In this document: positions 1 to 5,681 of the stretch, in pieces
How the letters are laid out: each line of letters opens with the position of its first letter
Numbering within the stretch: the stretch's first letter is position 1
Program-made: the position numbers and the translations under genes
NCBI GenBank assembly: GCA_030624355.1
Contig: JAUXKG010000079.1
Span: 1 to 8,521, forward strand
Reading direction: 5' to 3'
DNA length: 8,521 nucleotides
DNA from: Acidobacteriota bacterium
Lineage (GTDB): Bacteria > Acidobacteriota > UBA6911 > RPQK01 > JADFOI01
The notes under the pieces: model-generated
Seen by the model: only the letters and a program-made list of their open reading frames with translations
What the model was told of the DNA's origin: nothing
Database searches by the model: none

Positions 1-2
1 CC

Positions 3-65
3 TATTCTGACATTGAGTCGCAGGGACTCTATATCGCTGAAACCCCTGTCAGACTGGGCTTCTGA
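3..65 (+). CDS. Possible C-terminal end of an unidentified protein (5' part outside the window)
   Basis: Reading from position 3 gives about 20 residues (beginning YSDIESQGLYIAETP and ending VRLGF) before a TGA at 63-65. The composition looks protein-like, with alternating polar and hydrophobic residues. A final aromatic Phe after VRLG would suit the last strand of an outer-membrane beta-barrel, but that is inference from five residues. The frame starting at position 1 is also open, to a TGA at 73-75, but its peptide looks less natural. The upstream sequence would decide between them. No family can be assigned. Confidence 0.3.
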   Translation, partial: YSDIESQGLYIAETPVRLGF

Positions 66-514
66 GATGAGCTGAAATCGTCAGAATGGCAAGGCGCGCA
101 GGTTTTTAAGGACTGCGCGTGTTCCAACCTCAATCACCACACCACACAACAGAAGGCATTAGATTGCTCTCGATGCCTCTCAGATCCGCACCCTGGCCGC
201 ACCCTGGCCCCGTGAACACCTTAAATCTACAGTGTTTTCGGGGCTTGATGCATGTTCGTCACACATGCTCACTTTGGCGTTGAAGCGCCGCTACGGAATC
301 GGGATTGTCTCGCTGTATCCGAATCATCAGATCGCTCCACCAGTTGATCTGCTGCCTCAACCTGACTGCCAGGAGTGGCCAGATTATAAGTCATCAGTCG
401 ATTGACTCACAACCGACAATCTCTTCAAACCTGCCCGGTGAACACAAAGCCCCTCATGCCGGGTAATCGTCTTTCTAATGGTACCGCATCGGGTGTTCGG
501 ACCGCCGCGTCGGC
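66..514. other. Gene-poor intergenic stretch of about 450 bp
   Basis: Neither strand carries an open frame that looks like protein. The one open frame on the minus strand (384-605) overlaps the end of the transporter gene and is arginine-rich, low-complexity translation. A short hairpin with arms at 95-100 and 114-119 (CGCGCA/TGCGCG) lies about 30 bases after the possible stop at 65, but no T-run follows, so I do not call it a terminator. Weak GC-rich inverted repeats around 433-462 and 502-514 lie just past the transporter stop, also without a T-run. The region may hold decayed sequence or 3' untranslated DNA. Confidence 0.5.
187..208. repeat. Two-copy 11-bp tandem duplication
   Basis: CGCACCCTGGC occurs twice back to back (187-197 and 198-208) with no mismatch. 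It lies in non-coding sequence and is probably a slippage duplication. No function is apparent. Confidence 0.7.
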
Positions 515-1654
515 TCAGTCTTTCTGGCCTAGGAGCCTGTAACTCACGGTCACAAGTAGCCCGACCACTGCCACTAGCAACAGTATTGACACGAAGCTGG
601 ACCATCCAAAACGCTGATACACAAATCCCGGCAGATAGGAACCCAAAACTCCACCACTGTAGTAAAAGGCCAGGTAAAGGCCGTTGACCACTCCCACATT
701 CCTGGTGATCCCTTGATTGGCAGCAGTTATTGCAACACTATGTGCCAGAAACATGGAGGGACAGAAAAGGAACAGGGCTCCAAAAAGGGTCCAGACGTTG
801 GGTATCAGAGCGACCAAGAGCATCACGATGTAGACAGCGAAACATGCAATCATGGTATTGGCTCGTCCCTTCAGGAGGCGAACAATTCGCCCAGCCGCAA
901 GAGTCCCTATCAACCCCAGCAGGTAGCCGGAGTACATGAGGCCTGCAAGACTTTCGGATGGATTGTGATGAATCTCAGTCAACCGAAAAGGGATGAAGTT
1001 CAGCAGGGCCACAAAAACGAAAAACAGGCAAAGCGCCGCCAAACATATTCTGACACGAGCGCCTGTTTGAAGAACCTGCATGACAATGTTCAGGCGAGGT
1101 CTGGCAGTCCGAATACGCACGTGCTCGTCAAGATTCCCCAGTGCAAAGAAACAGATCAACAGAGCTATCGCCAATGCAAAAAAGAAGAATTGCCAGCTCA
1201 GATAGGTGGCCGACAGACCAGCTAAAACCCTGCCTAGATAGCCCCCTATGATTCCGGATGCGATGAAGAAAGACATGATGCGTTGCAACTGAGCTCCCTC
1301 TGCGGAAGCGGAAACATAAGACAGGATCGAGGTAAAAACTGCCGGCAGCAGCAACCCATGTCCCAGTCTCAAACCAACCAGCAGGGGAAAGGAATCGGCA
1401 AGGGCGAATCCCATGGTGGAAAGGGACAGAAGCAGCATCGAGAAGCGAAGTAGTTTGAGTGAAGACACTGACTCGAGAAGGTAACCGTACGACAAGGGTG
1501 CGATGCTGAGGGGCAATAGAGTCGCGGTCATCAAAAGAGCGGCATCGGTCTCCGTGACTGACAGGTTGCGGGAAAACAGGGGCAGCAGAGGCTGGGGAGA
1601 ATAGAGCACAAAGTAGGCAAGAATAGTTGAAACAACAATGAGAAGTACGTGCAT
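515..1654 (-). CDS. Major facilitator superfamily (MFS) transporter, YnfM-like
   Basis: This 379-residue protein is almost entirely hydrophobic, with about 12 predicted membrane helices, as expected for an inner-membrane MFS drug or metabolite exporter. The N-terminal YSPQPLLPLF motif in helix 1, and the late segment VNGLYLAFYYSGGVLGS before GFVYQRFGWSS, resemble the YnfM branch of the DHA1-type exporters. The usual loop 2-3 signature (GxxxDRxGRR) is degenerate here (YGYLLESVSSLKLLRFS), and the loop 8-9 version is AGRIVRLLKGRAN. Substrate cannot be told. The ATG at 1654 is secure because an in-frame TAG lies six codons upstream, and GAGAG about 10 bases before it may serve as ribosome binding site. 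The protein has almost no cytoplasmic N-terminal tail. The gene diverges from the hemG group, and a hairpin lies in its leader. Confidence 0.88.
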   Translation of the reverse strand: MHVLLIVVSTILAYFVLYSPQPLLPLFSRNLSVTETDAALLMTATLLPLSIAPLSYGYLLESVSSLKLLRFSMLLLSLSTMGFALADSFPLLVGLRLGHGLLLPAVFTSILSYVSASAEGAQLQRIMSFFIASGIIGGYLGRVLAGLSATYLSWQFFFFALAIALLICFFALGNLDEHVRIRTARPRLNIVMQVLQTGARVRICLAALCLFFVFVALLNFIPFRLTEIHHNPSESLAGLMYSGYLLGLIGTLAAGRIVRLLKGRANTMIACFAVYIVMLLVALIPNVWTLFGALFLFCPSMFLAHSVAITAANQGITRNVGVVNGLYLAFYYSGGVLGSYLPGFVYQRFGWSSFVSILLLVAVVGLLVTVSYRLLGQKD

Positions 1655-1669
1655 TTTCTGTAACGCTCT

Positions 1670-1700
1670 CTAGGAGTCTATTACTCGGACAGGCTCCTAG
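1670..1700. promoter_or_regulatory. 10-bp hairpin in the leader of the MFS gene
   Basis: CTAGGAGTCT (1670-1679) pairs with AGGCTCCTAG (1691-1700) around an 11-base loop, nine Watson-Crick pairs plus one G-T. It ends about 16 bases before the MFS start, so in the mRNA it would stand directly 5' of the GAGAG ribosome binding site. It could be an operator or an RNA leader structure. No T-run follows on either strand, so it is not a standard terminator. Its outer arm also matches a site inside the end of the MFS coding region (529-540), and the outer TAG overlaps the start of a mini-element copy. Confidence 0.45.
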
Positions 1701-1769
1701 CCCGGATCATGCATAAGTTATCTACTTCAGTGCGTCGCCAACACTCCAGATCTGGTGGTGCTGCACTCG
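1698..1769 (+). repeat. Solo, degenerate left end of the TAGCCCGG mini-element
   Basis: TAGCCCGGATCATGCATAA at 1698-1716 is identical to the start of the element at 3843 and differs by one base from that at 3773. Weaker similarity (TCTACT.CAGTGC, then a CACTC...CTG.GTG.TGC..CACTCG pattern) continues to about 1769. No full right module follows. AACCACTCCCGGCTTT at 1784-1799 may be a decayed right end, which would make this an internally deleted copy of about 100 bp. It lies between the transporter and the hemG group and so separates their promoters. Confidence 0.65.
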
Positions 1770-1812
1770 ATGGTCATCTGCCGAACCACTCCCGGCTTTG
1801 ATCGCTCCTCTG

Positions 1813-1818
1813 TATAAT
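1813..1818 (+). promoter_or_regulatory. Candidate -10 box (TATAAT) for the small ORF/hemG group
   Basis: A perfect TATAAT lies 41 bases before the candidate microprotein start and 189 bases before the hemG ATG. No good -35 hexamer stands at 16-18 bases upstream, where the sequence is GC-rich. The site is suggestive only, but it is the best match in this intergenic region and points toward the haem gene. Confidence 0.3.
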
Positions 1819-1858
1819 TGTTTTTGGACTTTTCACAGGTTTCCAGCAGATCAAATCA

Positions 1859-1945
1859 ATGATGTTAATCATAATCCATGTAATAGCCATCACAGCGGTC
1901 TTTGCTCTCGGTTATTTTCTCGGTTCCGCCAACAAAAACAGCTAA
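1859..1945 (+). CDS. Candidate 28-residue single-pass membrane microprotein
   Basis: An ATG-ATG start opens a frame that reads MMLIIIHVIAITAVF, then ALGYFLGS, then a short polar, basic tail (ANKNS) before TAA. This is a textbook one-helix membrane peptide, with about 20 hydrophobic residues and a GxxxG helix-packing motif (Gly18-Gly22). It lies 61 bases upstream of hemG on the same strand, behind the TATAAT box, so it could be cotranscribed. No strong Shine-Dalgarno is visible before it. It resembles no family I can name, and a hydrophobic frame of this length can arise by chance. Confidence 0.35.
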   Translation: MMLIIIHVIAITAVFALGYFLGSANKNS

Positions 1946-1955
1946 AGTGGCTGCA

Positions 1956-1983
1956 ACAAACGGAGCATTCACGCTCTGTTTGT
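1956..1983 (+). promoter_or_regulatory. Stem-loop just upstream of hemG
   Basis: ACAAACGGAGC (1956-1966) pairs with GCTCTGTTTGT (1973-1983) around a six-base loop, ten Watson-Crick pairs and one G-U. It lies 23 bases before the hemG ATG. No T-run follows, so it is unlikely to be an efficient intrinsic terminator. A role in mRNA stability or in limiting translation of hemG is possible but unproven. Confidence 0.4.
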
Positions 1984-2006
1984 GACTGCTATATTTGAGC
2001 ATAGGT

Positions 2007-3404
2007 ATGAGCACTAAAGCACGAATTGCGGTTGTCGGAGGGGGAATTTCAGGATTGGCGACTGCTTACTACCTGAAGCGGGAGAGTCTGCAGCGCAGCC
2101 TGGAAATCGAAATCAGTGTAATCGATCGATCCAATCGCCTGGGCGGTGTAGTGAAAAGCGAAAGGGTGAAGGGGTTTTTGCTCGAAAGCGGGCCAGAAAA
2201 CTTTGTCTCTTTTAAACCGCAGACCCTGGAACTGATAACAGAACTGGGACTCAAAGATCAGGTCATTGGTTCCAACGACGAAAAGCGTCGAGTCTTCGTC
2301 CTGAATCAAGGAAGGCTTCAGCCACTGCCCGAGGGAATGGGATTCCTGGTCCCAGTGGATTTCAAGTCCTTCTGGTCTAGCAAACTAATCAGCTGCCCAG
2401 GCAAGATTCGGGCCCTTCTCGAACCCCTTGTCCCTCCCAGCAAAGGGGACCTGAGTGTGTACTCATTCCTGCAACGCCGAATTGGGAAAGAGTTAACGGA
2501 CAAGGTGGCAGAGCCTCTGGTCTCTGCGATATACGGAGGGGATGTGCGGCGGCTGAGTATCAGCAGTGCCCTTCCGGACACCCACCGGATGGAACAGCGC
2601 TTCGGCAGCCTTTGGCGGGGGATGCGCCAACACTCCCAGCGGGGGACCTCTTCCTCCGGCCCATTCTTTCTCACCATGCGCAAAGGGATGGAACAGCTCA
2701 TTGAAGGTTTGGTCAACCAACTCTCAGACCGTTCGGTCTACCGAAACATCCAAGATTTGCGCCTTCATTGCGAATCGGGGGCTTATCGACTCCGAGGCGT
2801 CGATCTTGACCGGGTGTTCGATGTTGTCATTCTCTCAACACCCGCCTTTGCCAGTGCTGAAATCATCGAAGGTGTGAGCCAGGAAGCAGCCCATGTCTTG
2901 AGTCAAATCAACTATGCCTCGACTACGATTGTCTACTTGGCCTACAACCGCGAGGAATTCTCGCACCCACTGGATGGTTTCGGTTTTGTGACGCCCGAAA
3001 AAGAAGCCCGTGTCCTGGATGCCTGCACCTGGGTGAGCAGCAAGTTTGAGGAGCGCTGCCCACCTGACACTGTCCTTCTGAGATGTGCCATACACGATGG
3101 TCGACACGAGCGAAACTTCACCTCAGACGATGACACTCGAGACAAGGTGCATGAAGAACTCCAGCGGGTCATGCAAATCTCCTGCTCGCCTGTTTTTTCC
3201 AGCGTTGTGCATGGCCGCCGAACGATGCCCCAATTCACCCTGGAACACGCCGGGCGAATGAAGAAGATCACCCGCTTGCTCCATCTCCATCCAGGCTTGT
3301 TTCTGGCCAGCGCCTTCACGGGAGGGGTTGGAATTCCAGACTGTATTGGCACTGGCCGACGAACTGCCAAGCTTGCCCTGGACTTCCTGCACCCGACTCC
3401 TTGA
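2007..3404 (+). CDS. hemG: Oxygen-dependent protoporphyrinogen (or coproporphyrinogen) oxidase, HemG/HemY family
   Basis: This FAD enzyme of late haem synthesis makes the six-electron oxidation of protoporphyrinogen IX to protoporphyrin IX using oxygen, at the inner face of the membrane. The 465 residues match the family's usual length. The N-terminus has the FAD dinucleotide fold (VVGGGISGL, residues 9-17), an acidic ribose-binding residue (Asp40) and the RLGGVV motif (44-49). Next comes a GFLLESGPENF segment, and the C-terminus carries the second FAD-contact motif FTGGVGIPDCI (437-447). The ATG at 2007 is preferred, with GAG seven bases ahead; an in-frame TTG at 1995 would add four residues. 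The same fold also serves as coproporphyrinogen oxidase (CgoX) in some phyla, and the sequence alone does not separate the two. Other names for the gene are hemY, pgoX and cgoX. No other haem gene is in view. Confidence 0.92.
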   Translation: MSTKARIAVVGGGISGLATAYYLKRESLQRSLEIEISVIDRSNRLGGVVKSERVKGFLLESGPENFVSFKPQTLELITELGLKDQVIGSNDEKRRVFVLNQGRLQPLPEGMGFLVPVDFKSFWSSKLISCPGKIRALLEPLVPPSKGDLSVYSFLQRRIGKELTDKVAEPLVSAIYGGDVRRLSISSALPDTHRMEQRFGSLWRGMRQHSQRGTSSSGPFFLTMRKGMEQLIEGLVNQLSDRSVYRNIQDLRLHCESGAYRLRGVDLDRVFDVVILSTPAFASAEIIEGVSQEAAHVLSQINYASTTIVYLAYNREEFSHPLDGFGFVTPEKEARVLDACTWVSSKFEERCPPDTVLLRCAIHDGRHERNFTSDDDTRDKVHEELQRVMQISCSPVFSSVVHGRRTMPQFTLEHAGRMKKITRLLHLHPGLFLASAFTGGVGIPDCIGTGRRTAKLALDFLHPTP

Positions 3405-3457
3405 AATACTTATTCTTGTACAATTACTGGCCTAGAATCTTTCAAAGGAGCTGAACT

Positions 3458-3775
3458 ATGAATAAAGATCTGCCTGAATTTCTTCAGAAGCTGATAGCCC
3501 GCTATCCCGACGTCTGGGAGCAATACGGACAACTGAGCAAGACAATCGGTTCAGTCGAGGGCCTGGACGAACGTTCGCAACGCTTGGTCAAGCTGGGAAT
3601 CGCCATCGGTTCCGGCCGTCAGGGAGCAGTTCATTCTCACACTAGAAAATGCAGAAAGGCGGGCTTGAGCAACGCTGAGATCTTTCACACCGCCCTGCTG
3701 GCAATCACTACCATCGGTTGGTCTGGAGCTGTTGCCGGGCTCGCCTGGATAGACGATGAACTGCAGGATCTTTAG
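3458..3775 (+). CDS. Carboxymuconolactone decarboxylase/AhpD-fold family protein lacking CxxC
   Basis: This small protein of 105 residues has the family's core: LVKLGIAIGSGRQGAVHSHTRKCRKAGLSNAEIFHTALLAIT (from residue 43). The all-helical AhpD fold is usually cytosolic and oligomeric. The redox CxxC seen in true AhpD peroxidase partners is absent. The equivalent place reads GAVHSH, with one cysteine (Cys65) further on, so a disulfide-based role is unlikely. Substrate and reaction are unknown. A good AAAGGAG stands eight bases before the ATG. The gene starts 53 bases after hemG in the same direction and may share its transcript, though AT-rich sequence between them (TAGAAT at 3433) could hold a promoter. 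Its TAG stop is formed by the first bases of the repeat that follows. Confidence 0.85.
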   Translation: MNKDLPEFLQKLIARYPDVWEQYGQLSKTIGSVEGLDERSQRLVKLGIAIGSGRQGAVHSHTRKCRKAGLSNAEIFHTALLAITTIGWSGAVAGLAWIDDELQDL

Positions 3776-4134
3776 CCCGAATCATGCATAAGTTGTCTAC
3801 TGCAGTGCCGCAATCATTCACGCTGACGGCGTTGTGCTTTCTTAGCCCGGATCATGCATAAATTCTCTACTGCATCGAGGAAATCACTCGTCCTGACTGT
3901 GTTGCGCTCGGTCGGCCTCCTCGGCGTACTGTACAGTACGCTTGCGGGGGCCTCGGTCGCGCGCCTTATCAGGCCGGTGCTTTCGGCGCTTCGTGACGAG
4001 AACCTATGCATAATCCGGGCTATTGGGCTCCTCAGCGTACTGCACGAGTACGCCTGCGGGGCCCTTCGTTGCACGCCTTGTCATCGCGGCGCCTGCGGCC
4101 CTTCGTTACGACAACCTATGCAAAATCCGGGCTA
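3773..4134 (+). mobile_element. Outer MITE-like element, interrupted by a second copy
   Basis: The left module is 3773-3842 (TAGCCCGAATCATGCATAA...) and the right module 4023-4134, ending CTATGCAAAATCCGGGCTA. The two pieces sum to about 182 bp, the size of the intact copy lying between them, and both modules align with that copy along their length. The termini are inverted repeats flanked by TA on both sides. The right module has a near-palindrome, GCGTACT-GCACG-AGTACGC (4035-4053). No protein is encoded; frames that cross the block are repeat translations. A TA target suggests mobilisation by an IS630/Tc1-type transposase elsewhere in the genome, which is inference. Confidence 0.6.
3843..4022 (+). 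mobile_element. Intact 180-bp MITE-like element nested in the outer copy
   Basis: The left end TAGCCCGGATCATGCATA and the reverse complement of the right end (TAGCCCGGATTATGCATA) agree at 17 of 18 positions. TA stands at both junctions, fitting a 2-bp TA target duplication. The centre holds a perfect 18-bp palindrome, GCGTACTGTACAGTACGC (3924-3941). GC-rich flanks of the palindrome are partly self-complementary, so the single strand could fold into a long imperfect hairpin. There is no coding capacity. An alternative reading is a REP-type element duplicated by recombination. Confidence 0.6.
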
Positions 4135-4165
4135 GAAACGAAGAATGTTGATAGGTGATTCCTCG

Positions 4166-4200
4166 ATTGTCAATCGTCATTCGCAATTCGTCATTCGTCA
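4166..4200 (+). repeat. Short ATTCGTCATTCG-type simple repeat upstream of tenA
   Basis: The segment cycles through TCAATCGTCATTCG, CAATTCGTCATTCG and TCA, a low-complexity pattern of roughly 14-base period. It ends 20 bases before the TenA start, so any promoter for that gene has to lie in or behind repeat DNA. Confidence 0.5.
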
Positions 4201-4219
4201 CTACTAGGGGAGGTTGTAA

Positions 4220-4954
4220 ATGAACCGGTTCTGGACTGTTGTGGCTCTTGGAGGCCTGCTGTTTCAGCCTCCGGCAGGACAACTCTCGGATGAAGTCTGG
4301 GAAGCCAATAAGGACCTCTATGAGCAGATTCTGGATCATCCATTTTTGAAAGATCTTGCCGACGGAACTCTCAGCCAGGAAGCCTTCGGCTCTTACATCA
4401 TTCAAGATACCCACTATCTGCATGAGTTCGCTCACGCGCTGAAGGTGACGGCCTCCAAGGCTCCCAAACAAGAGTGGGCGGACCTGCTCAACACCCATTC
4501 GGCCGAGACTCTCAGCTTTGAACGACAACTGCACGAAGATATTTTCAACAAGTACCAGATCTCCTCCCAGCAAATCTCCCGGACCGAACCTTCCCCCGAG
4601 GCCTTTGCCTACACAAACTTTCTGGTGGCAACGGCCTACAGTCGTCCCTTCGCCGAGTCGATGGCGGCCCTGCTACCCTGTTACTGGATTTATTGGGAGG
4701 TTGGCAAAGAGCTGGAAAAGAATGGCTCCAAAAACCCGGTATATCAGAGTTGGATTGAGACCTACTCCTCCCAGGAGTACGGTGAGTCGGTCCAGGCGGT
4801 ACTGGATATCTTCAACGGAGTCGCTCAAGATTCTTCCCCCGATCGCCTGATGAGGATGAAAAAAAACTTTCGTCGCAGCACCCGCTACGAGTGGATGTTC
4901 TGGGATTCAGCATATTACGGGCGTCCCTGGCCCCCGAAAGCAGACACGAATTGA
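4220..4954 (+). CDS. tenA: TenA/thiaminase II family protein with signal-peptide-like N-terminus
   Basis: TenA enzymes hydrolyse aminopyrimidine products of thiamin breakdown (or thiamin) to HMP for thiamin salvage, normally in the cytosol. The 244 residues align with Bacillus subtilis TenA with a constant offset of +19. The active-site set is complete: Asp63, Tyr66, Tyr131, Cys154 (in LLPCYW), Tyr158, Tyr182 and Glu224 correspond to Asp44, residue 47, Tyr112, Cys135, Tyr139, Tyr163 and Glu205. It is therefore a Cys-type TenA that should be active. The extra 19 residues (MNRFWTVVALGGLLFQPPA) have a basic start and a hydrophobic core and look like an export signal or membrane anchor. No later ATG can give a cytosolic form before residue 148. 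AGGGGAGG nine bases before the ATG is a strong ribosome binding site. No thiamin gene or TPP riboswitch is adjacent, and repeats lie on both sides. Confidence 0.88.
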   Translation: MNRFWTVVALGGLLFQPPAGQLSDEVWEANKDLYEQILDHPFLKDLADGTLSQEAFGSYIIQDTHYLHEFAHALKVTASKAPKQEWADLLNTHSAETLSFERQLHEDIFNKYQISSQQISRTEPSPEAFAYTNFLVATAYSRPFAESMAALLPCYWIYWEVGKELEKNGSKNPVYQSWIETYSSQEYGESVQAVLDIFNGVAQDSSPDRLMRMKKNFRRSTRYEWMFWDSAYYGRPWPPKADTN

Positions 4955-4960
4955 CACAGA

Positions 4961-5017
4961 CACGGATTCAGGTAATCACGGATTGCACGGATTAACCAAC
5001 ACGGATTCACACGGATT
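4961..5017 (+). repeat. CACGGATT array, copy 1
   Basis: Five copies of CACGGATT (4961, 4977, 4986, 5000, 5010) are spaced 9-16 bases apart by short A/T-rich linkers. The array begins seven bases after the tenA stop, and the lead-in TTGACACAGACACGGATT is shared with copy 2. Spacing is irregular and the units are short, so this is not a CRISPR. Confidence 0.85.
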
Positions 5018-5042
5018 CAGAGGTTGTTAGCTGCAACCTGAT

Positions 5043-5115
5043 CTCCTGTCAGCCTGTCAGTTGTCAGCGGCCGCAGGCCATGAGTCAGCTGTCAGCCTGG
5101 TCAGGGGGTCAGGGG
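5043..5115 (+). repeat. TGTCAG array, copy 1
   Basis: CCTGTCAGTTGTCAG (5053-5067) and further TGTCAG or GGTCAG units form a short array running into the 5' side of the S4 gene. A weak hairpin (AGGTTG 5021-5026 / CAACCT 5034-5039) lies between it and the CACGGATT array. The same 15-mer returns at 5644-5658. Confidence 0.8.
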
Positions 5116-5129
5116 TTTCGAGACTCAGG

Positions 5130-5537
5130 ATGAAAAGTGACTCCAAGACAATGGCAGTTCGAATCGACACATGGCTGAAGGTAGCCAGGATTTTCAAGAC
5201 GCGCACGCAGGCGGCCCGTGCCTGCCGATCCGGTCGCATCAGCGTAAACGGCCAGCCGGCAAAATCTCACCGCCTGCTCTCTCCAGGGGATCGCATCGAA
5301 TTGGTGCAGCAACAGTGGAAACGCGTTCTGATCGTAGCAGAACTGCGGAACCGGCCGGTACCCAAGGCACAAGCCCAAACCCTCTATGAGGACAAGAGCC
5401 CACCCCAGCCCCAACGCGATCCGGTTGCGGACCTTCTCAAACAACCGTCCATGGTACGCGAAAAGGGAAAAGGGCGACCTACCAAGAGGGATCGCCGCCA
5501 AATTAGACACGCATTTGACACAGACACGGATTGCTAA
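5130..5537 (+). CDS. S4-domain RNA-binding protein, Hsp15/RqcP-like
   Basis: The S4 RNA-binding fold spans about residues 10-58 (RIDTWLKVARIFKTRTQA, then ACRSGRISVNGQPAKSHRLL, then SPGDRIEL). This matches Hsp15 (HslR) and RqcP-type proteins, which bind stalled 50S subunits carrying peptidyl-tRNA. The basic GRPTKRDRR motif near the C-terminus is typical of the same group. The frame is open back to 5061, but that part is translated TGTCAG repeat. I choose the ATG at 5130 (135 residues); an ATG at 5151 would give 128, and neither has a strong ribosome binding site. The final residues DTDTDC and the stop codon are encoded by the CACGGATT repeat that follows, so the original end seems to have been replaced. 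The gene stands alone between two repeat cassettes. Confidence 0.85.
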   Translation: MKSDSKTMAVRIDTWLKVARIFKTRTQAARACRSGRISVNGQPAKSHRLLSPGDRIELVQQQWKRVLIVAELRNRPVPKAQAQTLYEDKSPPQPQRDPVADLLKQPSMVREKGKGRPTKRDRRQIRHAFDTDTDC

Positions 5538-5631
5538 TCACGGATTGCTAATCACGGATTGCACGGATTAACGAACACAGATTAGGTGATCACAGATTAC
5601 ACGGATTAGCGAACACGGATTCACACGGATC
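5525..5631 (+). repeat. CACGGATT array, copy 2
   Basis: Nine units match CACGGATT or differ by one base (5525, 5539, 5553, 5562, 5576, 5591, 5600, 5614, 5624). Two adjacent 14-base units GCTAATCACGGATT are perfect duplicates. The array overlaps the last codons of the S4 gene. Confidence 0.85.
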
Positions 5632-5643
5632 AGTGGGGTTCTT

Positions 5644-5672
5644 CCTGTCAGTTGTCAGCTGTCAGCGGCCAT
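5644..5672 (+). repeat. TGTCAG array, copy 2
   Basis: CCTGTCAGTTGTCAG (5644-5658) is identical to 5053-5067, and a further CTGTCAGCGGCCATG matches the earlier block loosely. It lies 10 bases beyond the stop of the pilin gene, so the cassette separates two convergent genes. Confidence 0.8.
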
Positions 5673-5681
5673 GGGTTCGGT

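Noticed and set aside
94..120. Intrinsic terminator after the possible gene end at 65
   Set aside because: The stem is six pairs with a 13-base loop and no T-run follows.
713..1225. 170-residue plus-strand open frame
   Set aside because: It is antisense to the MFS gene, and its translation is polar, Gln/Lys-rich and without any family motif.
2942..3370. 142-residue minus-strand open frame (and others at 2318-2716 and 3123-3392)
   Set aside because: All are antisense to hemG, rich in Arg/Ser/Pro, with no family resemblance.
3854..4135. 93-residue plus-strand frame
   Set aside because: It lies wholly in the nested mini-elements and repeats its own peptide pieces; it is translated repeat, not a gene.
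4134..4219. TPP riboswitch upstream of tenA
   Set aside because: The gap to the mini-element is only about 85 bases, filled largely by a simple ATTCG repeat; no thi-box-like conserved core is visible.
4106..4573. 155-residue minus-strand frame
   Set aside because: It is antisense to tenA and starts in repeat DNA; the TenA frame has a complete active site and a strong ribosome binding site.
5061..5129. N-terminal extension of the S4 protein
   Set aside because: These codons are TGTCAG repeat; the homology starts after the ATG at 5130.
4961..5631. CRISPR array
   Set aside because: The repeated unit is only 8 bases, linkers vary from 1 to 8 bases, and no cas gene is present.
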